A DNA stretch of 39,877 nt. It comes from a virus. Under the pieces are notes generated by a model. That model made no database searches, was not told the origin of the DNA, and worked only from the letters and a program-made list of their open reading frames with translations. This document shows positions 7,072 to 16,016 of this stretch, piece by piece. The stretch spans positions 1 through 39,877 of IMG/VR virus record IMGVR_UViG_3300028558_000055; one strand, given 5' to 3'. Numbering within the stretch: the first letter of the stretch is position 1; each line of letters opens with the position of its first letter. A program made the translations under genes and the position numbers.

Positions 7072-10000
7072 CTATGCCTCCGGCACCACGTGCTGAATAC
7101 TGTGCGCCGCCGCGTACACACTGCCGCCGGTAAACGCCGCCGTACCGATGGCCACAATCGGCGTCGCGGAGCCCATCGAGATCGGGAAACTCAGGACCGC
7201 GCCGGCCATCGTGTCGGTGGTGAACGTCCCGGTCGACGTACTGATCGCTGTGCCGATCGGGGTGATGGTTCCGCCGCCGTGATTGAGCGCGAGTTTCCAA
7301 TTCGTCACGCCGGCGACGGTCGCGGTTTTCCGGCCCGTGATCGCCGTAATCATTCCGACGGGCGCAGTGCCGATGGTCACCGTCGAGGACCCAGAGAGCG
7401 CGACGGGTACCGTGCCCGACACCGCGATCTTCGTGCCGAGCTCCAGTTTACCGCTTGCGCGCACCGTGAAGTCGCCTGGCGTGATCCGGTCGGGATGAAT
7501 GCCGTAGGCGGCGTTGCGCTTCCACGGCGACGGCCGCAGCGTAATGCGGGTGAGTTCCTCGAGTTGGACGGCATCGAATCGGAAGGTTTCCGCACTGGTG
7601 CTCCCGGTCATCTGCAGGGCGACGATGATCCGCGATGTGTTCGGCGGCGCGGTGATCACGGCATAATATCGTTGATAGCCAAGTCCGTTCACGTCACCTG
7701 GATTGACTTTGATTTGCGGATACTGCGTGACCTCCGAAGGCTCCCACCGGATCGCGAAACGCCAGGCGTCCGGCCGGCTCACATATACGGACAGAATATA
7801 GTTCGCGCCCGACCGCACGCTGATAGCATTCAGCGTATTGCTGCTATCCTCGGTTGAGATATATGGCGGGTGGTCCGGGGCATCGGTTGCCGTGATGAAC
7901 TCCAGGTATGCGCCGCCCTTGCACAGCTGCTCGGTAGCCGTGCGCAGTCCAGTAACGTGCGCGCCGAGAAAGAGCGTCCAGTCGGGCAGCACGTCCTCGT
8001 CGGTGTTATTCCATGTCGATTTCGTCAGGCCGGCAGTCCAATCGGCGTTGCGGATCAAATTCGCGTCATTCCCCGGCTGCGTGCCGCGCTCGTCGGGGTT
8101 GATGTCGCCGGCGGGCTGATTCACCGACGCGACGATGGTGGCGAGGTTGGTCTCGAAGATGTCGTCGTTGTAGCCGACGAGCGTGAGCGTGAAGCTCGTC
8201 AGCGTGCGCTGGCGGGCGGTGATGCGCATATCGGTGGTGATGCGGACCGTCGGCGAGATCTGGAAATCCACGGTGACGAGTTGCCCGAGCGCCAGGCGCC
8301 GCGCCTCGTTGCCCATCTCAATGACGACCTTGAAGTCTTCGCGCTGCAGCCGCTTACCGATGTAGTAGAGCATCCGCGCGGCCGCGCTGTGATCGTTGAT
8401 CCACGGCGTGGTGATGACCTTCTCGGCGCCGACGCCGAGCACGGTCATAGTCGCGGTGTAGTTGTAGTCGGTGGTCAAAAGCGGCTTGGTGCCACGGTCT
8501 ACCCAGCCCTTGCCGTAGCGGAGCTTCAGCACCGACACCGCGTCGGACAGCGGCGTGGTGGTGACCGATACGATGCGCCGCACATTGTTTGGCGAGGGGT
8601 TCGTGCCGCTGTCAGGGCCGTAGCTGAGGGTGACTGTCGACGCGGCGGGAATCGCGTCAGCGGTCGCGTGCCAGCTGTCGTCGTCGGCGTCTTTCCAGAT
8701 GCGGATGCCGCGCATTTGTGCAAGTTCGTTGATGACGTCGATCGCGCGCCGCTGCTGCTGATCGCCGCCGAGCACGCCGGAGACCGCCGAGCCCATGCCG
8801 GTGACCGAGACGGCAACGGCGGTGGTGAAGAACGAGGTAGCGTCAGCGCTGGCGTTCAGTCCGAGGTCGGGGTCGGTGAGGAGCCAGTAGATCGCGGTTA
8901 GCGGGTTGCCGTAGGTGGGCTCATTGACACGACAGACGATCGCGGAGTCTACCGACGCCGGCATGCGCATCGTCGTGAGGAACGTCGTGCCACCGGTGCC
9001 GACGTACTTGTAGCGATTGCGGTCCACCGTGTAGTCGCCGGCAAGATAGACGGTCCCAATCGGCGTCCCGAGAATAGGGTCGGTCAGGGTGACGGTTCCG
9101 CCGCCGGCGGTGCCGAAGTTGGTGCTCGCAATATCCGAAAAGACCGTTCCCCCGGCATAGATCCGCCGGACCGGCATCCCGATGTCGTAGAGAACACCGA
9201 GCCCGAAGCTGTTCACCGTAAACGAGTTGGTCGAACGGTAGGTCGGCGTACCGACACACGTGCCCCATAGCGTGAGCAACTCAAGGCCGGGGGAATTCGG
9301 ATCGGTGTTGCCCCACGCGCGTTCCAATGTACAGGCGGTGCCATGATTGACGATGAGATTTTGCGCCGTCACGACCGTCCCGCTCTGCCCGATGTACGGC
9401 GGCATCATGTGCCCGCCGACCCCGAACGCCTTCGGAATCGGCGCTCCGACATCGTGGCGGACGGTGGTGCCGTCGATGTCATCCAGTATGCCGCTACTGA
9501 TCGCGGCCGGCTCGATCACCTGTCGCGGTATGAGTGTATCCAGTACCGACTCGTCCATCGAGCTGCAGGTAAACACCGCCTCGTTGTTGGAGATGTTGAC
9601 GTCCGCGACGACGCCAGTGAATTCGGTAGTGAGTGCGTGGCTCACGCGGTCATAGTAGCGAATCTTGATCGGCACCTGGCGGTATTCGGTCAGTACCGAG
9701 AACGTGTCGTCGTCGTTGCGGAAGGTGATCACCGTATTGGACGGGATCATCACGCCGGCGCCGCCGTCGGGTAGCTCATCAAGCAGCGTGATATCGCCAC
9801 CGATGCGCTTTACGTAGGCGCCGCCCAGTATATCGGTATCCTTCTCCGTGTAGAGATCGGTCGTCGCTCCAGTGACCGCGCCGCCATTGATGTCGACCAC
9901 AAACGCCGGCTCAGCCTTGTCGGCGTAGCGCGGCGGAACGATGATCGGATGCGTGGCCGTGGTCGAGCTATTGACCGGCGTCAACACGTCCAGCGGCACA

Positions 10001-10581
10001 ACATAATTCATTTCCGGGTTGGAGTTGCCCCGGAGCGGCCAGTAGGCGAGAAGCCCCGCCGGGCACACCTGATCGGCCGCGACGCCGGCGGCGATGTCCT
10101 GCAGCTGATCGTCAGAGAGTGCGGTCTGCCAGATCGCCATCTCGGCGTAGGTGCCGTTGGTGTAGGCGCCAGACCAGTTGTGCGCGATGTCGAATTCCGC
10201 GCCGACATTCGGCAGCGCGAATGTGATCGACGAGTTGATCACGGTCTTGACGCCGCTCTTCCACTTCGACCACTCCAGCCCAGCACCCAGATAGCGCCAC
10301 GCGATCCACAAGCCCGATGCGGCCGAGTAGGTGACGCTCGACGAGGTGCCGGGGTTGGTGCCCGTGTAGCCGGCCGACTCGAAGACGACGACACCGGAGT
10401 CCATGCGGAGCTGCCAGTACGCGCCCACGCCCGTGCCTGCCGCGAGCACGCCACGGACGGTGTCGGTGAGATTGGCCGGCGCGAAGTAGAGCGAGATGGT
10501 GAACGGACCAGCGTTGTTCGCGAGATAGGATTTCGCGATCGTATGGCCCTGCGAGGAGGCGCTGGCGTAGGTGCGGGCCAT
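7072..10581 (-). CDS. Tail hub/central tip protein with LamG and CBM-like domains
   Basis: A 1169-residue protein at the tail-tip position. Residues about 20-205 resemble a LamG/concanavalin-like lectin (T-I-S-L-Y-F-A early, then E-M-A-I-W-Q-T-A-L-S-D-D-Q-L, then L-L-A-Y-W-P-L). The middle (about 205-830) looks like a hub/gpJ-like region of the kind that bridges tail tube and fibre, with R-A-I-D-V-I-N-E-L-A-Q-M-R-G at about 600. A later segment (starting N-L-I-R-N-A-D-W, ending R-F-D-A-V-Q-L-E-E) is typical of CBM4/9-type jelly-roll modules. The extreme C-terminus is a repetitive beta region. The start at 10581 follows the upstream stop by two bases, with GAGGAG in the right place; a longer frame overlaps the neighbour and is not natural. 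It probably attaches to cell-surface glycan. Confidence 0.75.
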   Translation of the reverse strand: MARTYASASSQGHTIAKSYLANNAGPFTISLYFAPANLTDTVRGVLAAGTGVGAYWQLRMDSGVVVFESAGYTGTNPGTSSSVTYSAASGLWIAWRYLGAGLEWSKWKSGVKTVINSSITFALPNVGAEFDIAHNWSGAYTNGTYAEMAIWQTALSDDQLQDIAAGVAADQVCPAGLLAYWPLRGNSNPEMNYVVPLDVLTPVNSSTTATHPIIVPPRYADKAEPAFVVDINGGAVTGATTDLYTEKDTDILGGAYVKRIGGDITLLDELPDGGAGVMIPSNTVITFRNDDDTFSVLTEYRQVPIKIRYYDRVSHALTTEFTGVVADVNISNNEAVFTCSSMDESVLDTLIPRQVIEPAAISSGILDDIDGTTVRHDVGAPIPKAFGVGGHMMPPYIGQSGTVVTAQNLIVNHGTACTLERAWGNTDPNSPGLELLTLWGTCVGTPTYRSTNSFTVNSFGLGVLYDIGMPVRRIYAGGTVFSDIASTNFGTAGGGTVTLTDPILGTPIGTVYLAGDYTVDRNRYKYVGTGGTTFLTTMRMPASVDSAIVCRVNEPTYGNPLTAIYWLLTDPDLGLNASADATSFFTTAVAVSVTGMGSAVSGVLGGDQQQRRAIDVINELAQMRGIRIWKDADDDSWHATADAIPAASTVTLSYGPDSGTNPSPNNVRRIVSVTTTPLSDAVSVLKLRYGKGWVDRGTKPLLTTDYNYTATMTVLGVGAEKVITTPWINDHSAAARMLYYIGKRLQREDFKVVIEMGNEARRLALGQLVTVDFQISPTVRITTDMRITARQRTLTSFTLTLVGYNDDIFETNLATIVASVNQPAGDINPDERGTQPGNDANLIRNADWTAGLTKSTWNNTDEDVLPDWTLFLGAHVTGLRTATEQLCKGGAYLEFITATDAPDHPPYISTEDSSNTLNAISVRSGANYILSVYVSRPDAWRFAIRWEPSEVTQYPQIKVNPGDVNGLGYQRYYAVITAPPNTSRIIVALQMTGSTSAETFRFDAVQLEELTRITLRPSPWKRNAAYGIHPDRITPGDFTVRASGKLELGTKIAVSGTVPVALSGSSTVTIGTAPVGMITAITGRKTATVAGVTNWKLALNHGGGTITPIGTAISTSTGTFTTDTMAGAVLSFPISMGSATPIVAIGTAAFTGGSVYAAAHSIQHVVPEA

Positions 10582-10583
10582 CG

Positions 10584-11366
10584 CTAGATGAACTCCTCGA
10601 GCACAAGGGCCGCGACCTGTAGATAGCCGGGACCGGCAAAATCGACCCGCACCGACCCGACGCGGTGACAGAGATAGGTCTCCGCGGTCGTCGTGCCGTT
10701 GTTGTAGTAGACGATCGGCGACCAGTCGCCGGCGCGCATCAGCTCGTCGATGGTCGCCTGCATCGTGCCGTCCATGGCATTGGTCGACAGCGTGATGCGG
10801 CAGCCGGGGTTGCCGAGCGCCGACGGTTCCACACCGCCGCCGATGCGCTGTCCCTCGTCGGACGCCTGCAGATACTCGCGCCCATACGGGAAGCCCATGT
10901 TCGTGCCCCAGACGCGGGCGGTACCCATCAACGCGACGGCACCCACTTCCCACACGGTGCCGCCGTATTGCGTCACCGTGCCGTTGGGACGGATACGCGC
11001 GTAGCGGTAGCCCACCGACTCGAACGTGCTGCCGATTAGGTTGTGAAAGAGCTTGCGCCGCCCGTCGAGTGTGTCCTGATTCACGGCCACCGTCGCGGCG
11101 TAGGACGGCGAGGTCCAGACGTTGGTCGCGTTGCCCTGGATGACAACGGTGGCGACGTTGCAGCGGTCGATCATCAGGGCCTGCAGCGCCTGCGTTGCGC
11201 CCATGTCGAGCACGATCGCCTCCGCCGTACCGGCAGCCGACGACGATTTATAGACGCGGTGCGGGCGCGTGAGGCTCGTGACGTTCGAGACAGGCCACGA
11301 CGACGAGGCTGAGGTCGCGGTCACCGTGGGAATCACAAACGAGGTGGCGGTGATGTACTGGCCCAT
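10584..11366 (-). CDS. Distal tail/minor tail protein
   Basis: A 260-residue beta-rich protein directly downstream of the tape measure, where siphophages encode the distal tail protein. It opens with a Ser/Thr-rich stretch, has A-I-V-L-D-M-G-A-T-Q-A-L-Q-A-L (about 50-64), like galactose-binding-type sandwich domains in minor tail proteins, and ends V-A-A-L-V-L-E-E-F-I. It probably forms the ring linking tail tube and hub. Its start overlaps the tape-measure stop by one base, and the hub gene follows two bases after its end. Assignment is by position and fold style rather than by a diagnostic motif. Confidence 0.65.
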   Translation of the reverse strand: MGQYITATSFVIPTVTATSASSSWPVSNVTSLTRPHRVYKSSSAAGTAEAIVLDMGATQALQALMIDRCNVATVVIQGNATNVWTSPSYAATVAVNQDTLDGRRKLFHNLIGSTFESVGYRYARIRPNGTVTQYGGTVWEVGAVALMGTARVWGTNMGFPYGREYLQASDEGQRIGGGVEPSALGNPGCRITLSTNAMDGTMQATIDELMRAGDWSPIVYYNNGTTTAETYLCHRVGSVRVDFAGPGYLQVAALVLEEFI

Positions 11367-14300
11367 CAGCGCGTCCTCGAGAAATCCTTGATCTTCTTCT
11401 GGCGCCGCGGGTCCTTGAGCCCCGCCGTCAGGAGGTGCTGCAGTGTGCCGAACTGATCCGAGGTTTCACTTTTCCCGACGTGCACGAGCGCAATCGGCGC
11501 CTTCGGCGTGCTCAGATGCGCATCGGTGTTGCGGTTCAGTGCATCGGTGTTGCGGTCGAGCGACGTCGTATTCGAGGCGAGCGCCGTCTCCTGTGAGATG
11601 CCGAACTTTTGGAAGTCGTCGGAGGTGCTATCGAGAATTGCGAGCCCGAACTGGATCAGCTGCTGCTGCTGCGCGGAGCCAGCCGCATAGTTCCCCGACT
11701 GGTCGATGAACTGCGAGCCGATCTGGCCGCGGCGCTGCAGAAGCGGTTCGAGAAGGATGGCCTCTTGTGGCGTGATGCCACCGGCTTCCAGCGCAGAGAT
11801 CTGCGTATCGATCCCACCGAGTTCGTTGCGCAGGCTCTGTTGCTGCTGTGCCGGCGTCAGCTGGCCGAAGCGCGTATCCTTGGCTTTCTGCTGCAGCGTA
11901 TCGGCATCACTAAACAGCGCCGTCGGTGTAACCGACGCGTTCTGCTGGATCTGATCAAACGCGGCCAGCGCCGCGTTCAGCACCGGCATGGCTGCGCCAA
12001 CGACGTTGCCGATCAGCTGCGGAATCTTGCTCACATCGCCGCCGGTGACCGCCGCCGCGACCTGGTTGGTGAGCGCCTTCCACGCGTCGGTGTCCTTCAC
12101 GGCATCGAACACCCCGGAGATAATCGCGGTGCTCATCCCGTCCGAGACCGCCTGCGAGAGCGAGTCACGCAGTGCACTGGTCGCATCGTTGTTCGCCTTG
12201 ATGATGTCGGAGACCGAGCCGCCGGTTGCGATGAGCGCATTGCGCTTGTCGATTGCGGCCGAGGCGTTAGTGAACCCGGTTTTCAGGCCCTGCTCTTCGG
12301 CGTCCTGGAGCTGGCCGAAGATGTCCTTCGCGCGATTCAGATCGTCAGTGAACTGCGCGAGGTCGATACCGCCCTTTTCGGTGAAGTCCTTCATCGCGAT
12401 TGCAGCGATGTCGATGCCGGCAGGCAGATTATCCGAGAACAGATCAGCGAGCCCCGCGACCGACGCAGTGAATTCCTTGATGTCTTCACGGTCCGACGTC
12501 GACGGATTGTCGCGAAACTTGCCCTTGAGATAGCGGCGCTGCAGTTCGTTAAGCCCGGAATCGAGCGTCACCTTGTTTTTGTCCGCGACGGCCAACAGCT
12601 CCGACCGCGCCTGATGCTCGCTCACCCCGCTCAGCAGGAGATCGTTGGTGAGCACGTTGGCGTACGACGGGGCTTGTGCCGGACCACGCGCCAGCACGGC
12701 GCCGAGGCCCAGCGCCGCACCGTAGCGCAGCTGGTCAACGCCAGGATTGGCCGCGGCGCCAGCTTGGATGCCCGGCAGCAGACGCTGCGCCGCAATGGGA
12801 ACGCGCGAGATGGTCTGTCCCGTGATGTCGAAGAACCCGAGGTCGCGGAAGTGGGCAAGATCTTCCGGGGTCGGCGCGGCTTCGATGAACTGCGTACGCA
12901 CACCGGTTTGGCCGCCGATATTGACATCACGCTGACGTGGAAACGACGACGGGAGCGACTTCGTGAGACCGATCTTCAGCTGTGTCCCCTTGGATGGCAC
13001 ATCGAAGATACCCGCGGCCTCGAGCAGCCCCGCGATGATGGCGTAGAACTGGCCGACGATCGGGACGGCAACGGCCAACCCGATCGCCGCCGGCGACCAG
13101 ATGCCGGACGACTCACGGAGGTTTTGCGAATTGACCTGGTTCTGCAGGCTGATGTGCTGCTTTGCCGCCAGTGTGCCGGTGACGCCAGTGATCAGATTCG
13201 TTGCGAGATACGCGGTAACGGCGCCGGCGCCGAGCCCGGCCAGACCGGCGGCCAACCCAGCTCCGGCACCAGCACCGGCGCCAACACCGGCGCTGGCTTC
13301 ACCACCAGCCCCCGCCGCACCCACCCCGATGCCGCTTGCCGAGCTTTCAAACCCCGCGACGTTGCCGAAACTGTCGAGCACCGGCTGTGAGCCTAGGGCG
13401 CCCTCAATCTGTGCGGCGCTGTCGACACCCCCGCTGCTGCCACCAAGCAGGTTGCCGACAATGTTACGCAGATAGCTCGTCGCATTCGACGACGAGGATT
13501 GCGCCGCCTGGCTGGTTTGCGAGAACGCACTGGTCAGGGTGCTAACGATCGATTGTCCCGCCCGATCCGATGACAGACCGAGCAGGCCCATCGCCTCGTC
13601 CCAGATCCCGACAAGCGCATCCGCGCCCTGCTGCATGAATCCCGGCAGCGTGACGGTGAAGTTGTCCGACACTTTGGCGTCGAACTGCCCCTTGGCGAGT
13701 TCGGCTTTCGCGAGACCGCCGATGAACGACGAGGCGAGCGCGGTGCCGGTGCCTTCGATCGCGTTGCCGATCGTCTTGGCGCCGCCGCCGGCGAGGAGCC
13801 CGTCGACCGCGCGCCCGATCGAGGAGTCGAGCGTGTCGCCTAGGTTGATCGCGACTTTGTTCGCCGCTTCCAGCTCGGCGCGCCCGCGAGCGTACTGATC
13901 GGCAACCTTCGCCGCCTCGCCGCCGGTGGTGTTGAGGATGTCTTTCTGCGCGCGCAGCGAGTCTTCCTGCGCGTTGATCAGGTCGAGCTGTCCCGTGAGG
14001 CCTTTGCTCGCCGCCTCGACGACGTCGTGGTCTTCCTTCTTCGCTTCGAGCACGGCGAGCTGCGCGTCGAGCTCGCGCGACTTGGCGGCGTCGATCGCTT
14101 GGGCAAGCGCAAGCTCCTGCTGCTCGTTCTCGTTCAGGATCGTCAGGCGCTGCTGCTGCGTGGTCGCAAGCGTGTTCTCGAGCGCGACGCGGCGCTGGAA
14201 GACGTCGAGCGCCTGCTGATCGACGGTGAGCTCGGTCTGCGCATTAGTGACGAGTGCCTGCTGGGCGCCGACGAGCGACTGGTCGGTCAGGGTCGCGAGA

Positions 14301-15415
14301 TGCCCGGCGCCGCCGTTGCCGCCACTGGGAGGCTTGTCCGGGTCGCCGAGCAGCTTGCGCAGCTGCTCGTTGTAGCGCGCGCGCTGCACGGCCGCGGTAA
14401 TGTCGTCGGAATTCTCGGTCGGCGGAAACGACGGCGTACCGGACGCGAAGGGGCCGGCGCCGGGGCCGTTGCCGTCGTTGACGCGGATCGCGAAGCCCAA
14501 GAGCCTGCCGCTGACGCCGACCAGGTTGCCGAAGCCCTGCCCGAGCGGCCCGAGAAGCGTCAGCAGCGTTTGCGCCTTGCCGCTGACATCCTCGACCCAG
14601 CCGGCCAGATCGCTCTTGACCAGGGCGGTGACACTGGTGGCCCAGCTGGTGGTGCCGTCGGCGGCCGCCGCGATGCTCGGCGCGACGCGAGCGGCAAGCG
14701 TCTCCCCAACCGCACCGAGCGCCAGGTCGGCACGATCAAGTGCGTCGGCCGCATTACCAATAGCGCCGGCGGTCTTCTCGTCGATCGTCGCGCCGAGCTG
14801 TTCGTTGAGCTTGATCTGATCGGCGAGCGCCCCGTTGATGACGTTCAGACTGGCGAGGCCGCCGCGGCTCAGGAGGTCGAAGGCGAGCTTCGTCTTGACC
14901 GGCCCGTCGGGCAGCTTGTCGAACTGCTGACCGAGCTGCACCAAGGCCGGCAAAAGACCTTGATGCACATCGATCCCGAGCGCAGAGAAGATCTGCCCCT
15001 GCTTGGATGTTTTGTCGGTCGCCTCGACCATTTGGCGGGCGAAGAACGCCGCGCTCCGTCCGAGCGTTTCGAGCGGCACGCCGCCCTGCTGTGCGGCCAG
15101 GCGCAGCGAGGACAGCTCGGTGGTCGTGAGGCCGATGGCCTTCGCCGTCTCGCCGATATGGTCGAGCTCGTGGATCTTATTGACGATGCCTGCGGCCGCA
15201 CCTTCTGCCGCGGCGAACGCACCGGTCACCACGCCGACCGCGGCGCCGAGCGCCAGCGCCTTGCCACCGAGCGAGCCGAACGCGGCGCCGGCTTGCGCCG
15301 AGGATGCGCTAGCCTTCGTGCCAATGTTCTCGACCGACTGCTCGACGGTGTTCAGCACCTTGATGGTGCCGTCGTCGGTGATGCGGTAGACGAGTTTGAT
15401 CTCGCGGTCAGGCAT
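11366..15415 (-). CDS. Tape measure protein
   Basis: A 1349-residue protein, among the largest here, located after the tail chaperones as expected. It sets tail length and is ejected with DNA. It starts P-D-R-E-I-K-L-V-Y-R-I-T, then has Ala/Gly-rich hydrophobic helices at about 50-80 and 700-745 with the typical L-A-L-G-A-A-V-G-V-V-T-G-A-F-A-A-A pattern, a long Gln/Glu/Leu/Ala coiled coil at about 390-500, and further helical and Asp/Gln-rich segments. At about 1.5 angstroms per residue the tail would be roughly 200 nm. I chose the ATG at 15415; a GTG four codons upstream (15427) is an alternative. The plus-strand moron begins 42 bases upstream. Confidence 0.92.
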   Translation of the reverse strand: MPDREIKLVYRITDDGTIKVLNTVEQSVENIGTKASASSAQAGAAFGSLGGKALALGAAVGVVTGAFAAAEGAAAGIVNKIHELDHIGETAKAIGLTTTELSSLRLAAQQGGVPLETLGRSAAFFARQMVEATDKTSKQGQIFSALGIDVHQGLLPALVQLGQQFDKLPDGPVKTKLAFDLLSRGGLASLNVINGALADQIKLNEQLGATIDEKTAGAIGNAADALDRADLALGAVGETLAARVAPSIAAAADGTTSWATSVTALVKSDLAGWVEDVSGKAQTLLTLLGPLGQGFGNLVGVSGRLLGFAIRVNDGNGPGAGPFASGTPSFPPTENSDDITAAVQRARYNEQLRKLLGDPDKPPSGGNGGAGHLATLTDQSLVGAQQALVTNAQTELTVDQQALDVFQRRVALENTLATTQQQRLTILNENEQQELALAQAIDAAKSRELDAQLAVLEAKKEDHDVVEAASKGLTGQLDLINAQEDSLRAQKDILNTTGGEAAKVADQYARGRAELEAANKVAINLGDTLDSSIGRAVDGLLAGGGAKTIGNAIEGTGTALASSFIGGLAKAELAKGQFDAKVSDNFTVTLPGFMQQGADALVGIWDEAMGLLGLSSDRAGQSIVSTLTSAFSQTSQAAQSSSSNATSYLRNIVGNLLGGSSGGVDSAAQIEGALGSQPVLDSFGNVAGFESSASGIGVGAAGAGGEASAGVGAGAGAGAGLAAGLAGLGAGAVTAYLATNLITGVTGTLAAKQHISLQNQVNSQNLRESSGIWSPAAIGLAVAVPIVGQFYAIIAGLLEAAGIFDVPSKGTQLKIGLTKSLPSSFPRQRDVNIGGQTGVRTQFIEAAPTPEDLAHFRDLGFFDITGQTISRVPIAAQRLLPGIQAGAAANPGVDQLRYGAALGLGAVLARGPAQAPSYANVLTNDLLLSGVSEHQARSELLAVADKNKVTLDSGLNELQRRYLKGKFRDNPSTSDREDIKEFTASVAGLADLFSDNLPAGIDIAAIAMKDFTEKGGIDLAQFTDDLNRAKDIFGQLQDAEEQGLKTGFTNASAAIDKRNALIATGGSVSDIIKANNDATSALRDSLSQAVSDGMSTAIISGVFDAVKDTDAWKALTNQVAAAVTGGDVSKIPQLIGNVVGAAMPVLNAALAAFDQIQQNASVTPTALFSDADTLQQKAKDTRFGQLTPAQQQQSLRNELGGIDTQISALEAGGITPQEAILLEPLLQRRGQIGSQFIDQSGNYAAGSAQQQQLIQFGLAILDSTSDDFQKFGISQETALASNTTSLDRNTDALNRNTDAHLSTPKAPIALVHVGKSETSDQFGTLQHLLTAGLKDPRRQKKIKDFSRTR

Positions 15416-15420
15416 CAGGT

Positions 15421-15449
15421 TTGACACTCCAGGCGCCGCGCGTTACGCG
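15421..15449 (+). promoter_or_regulatory. Possible moron promoter with perfect -35
   Basis: TTGACA at 15421-15426 matches the -35 consensus exactly. Sixteen to seventeen bases later lies TTACGC/TACGCG, a poor -10. Transcription would start almost at the ATG of the dockerin-like gene (15458), giving a nearly leaderless mRNA. That fits the badly placed GAGGAG touching the ATG. Because the -10 is weak, this is only a suggestion. Confidence 0.35.
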
Positions 15450-15452
15450 GCG
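15434..15452. repeat. 7-bp inverted repeat at divergent start region
   Basis: CGCCGCG (15434-15440) and CGCGGCG (15446-15452) form a perfect inverted repeat with a 5-base spacer. It sits between the divergent starts of the tape measure and the dockerin-like moron and overlaps the proposed -10. It could be an operator or a short hairpin. Confidence 0.5.
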
Positions 15453-15457
15453 AGGAG

Positions 15458-16012
15458 ATGGCCCTCCGAGTCCTGGTCGCCGCGCTGGTACTGCTCGCGG
15501 GTCAGCGCGGCGCGGCGCAGTGTTGCGGCGACTGCAATGGCGACGGCGAAGTCTCGATCAGTGAGCTGGTTACGGCAGTCAATAATGCGCTGAACGGATG
15601 CAGTGCACCGACACCAACGCCGGCCCCCGCAGTGCGTTGCCCGGACACATTTTTCGATGTCGCCGCAACGGGTCCGGTCTGCGAATGGCAAGGTCGCTTC
15701 AGCGAGCGCTGCGGCGATCCGATCACCGTCAAGCTGATCGCTGGCGGACCGCACGAGGCGCGATTGCGCGTGGACGCGGCGAAGCTCACCCTCGTCGTCT
15801 CGCTGCCTGATCGCTCCAATGGCACACAGAACGTCGTCCGCATCGATTACGACAGCGGCCTTCAAGTCGGAACGTTGGGGTACCTCGCGTTTATCCAAGA
15901 TTTCGACGGCAGCCTGCAGATCGCCACCGCATCGCCACCGGGGCTGTTCCTGGTCGGTGATTGTGTCTTCGACTCGTTCTCCGGCGCCTTCGTTGGCCTC
16001 GTGCCGCGCTAG
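15458..16012 (+). CDS. Secreted EF-hand/dockerin-like moron protein
   Basis: A 184-residue protein on the strand opposite to all neighbours. Residues 1-21 form a Sec signal peptide (L-V-A-A-L-V-L-L-A-G then A-A-Q). Right after it is a calcium-loop sequence D25-C-N27-G-D29-G-E-V-S-I-S-E36 followed by L-V-T-A-V-N-N-A-L-N-G-C, the half-repeat typical of dockerin type I. A short Thr-Pro linker follows, then a 120-residue beta-rich domain with four cysteines that I do not recognise. It is flanked by the tail chaperone (its stop overlaps that gene's stop in a CTAG) and the tape measure. Position, opposite orientation and host-like sequence mark it as a moron that could alter the host cell surface during lysogeny. 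Only one EF-hand is present, so true dockerin function is uncertain. Confidence 0.85.
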   Translation: MALRVLVAALVLLAGQRGAAQCCGDCNGDGEVSISELVTAVNNALNGCSAPTPTPAPAVRCPDTFFDVAATGPVCEWQGRFSERCGDPITVKLIAGGPHEARLRVDAAKLTLVVSLPDRSNGTQNVVRIDYDSGLQVGTLGYLAFIQDFDGSLQIATASPPGLFLVGDCVFDSFSGAFVGLVPR

Positions 16013-16016
16013 CGCG
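16005..16016. repeat. 12-bp palindrome shared by two stop codons
   Basis: CGCGCTAGCGCG is a perfect palindrome. Its CTAG core provides the TAG stop of the plus-strand moron (16010-16012) and, on the other strand, the TAG stop of the tail chaperone extension (16009-16011). Confidence 0.8.

Noticed and set aside
11609-13390. 593-residue plus-strand frame opposite the tape measure
   Set aside because: Antisense shadow of a confidently identified gene; Arg/Leu/Asp-rich without natural motifs.
15502-15843. Minus-strand frame opposite the dockerin-like moron
   Set aside because: The plus strand codes for a clear signal peptide and EF-hand; the minus frame is Ser/Arg-rich without features.
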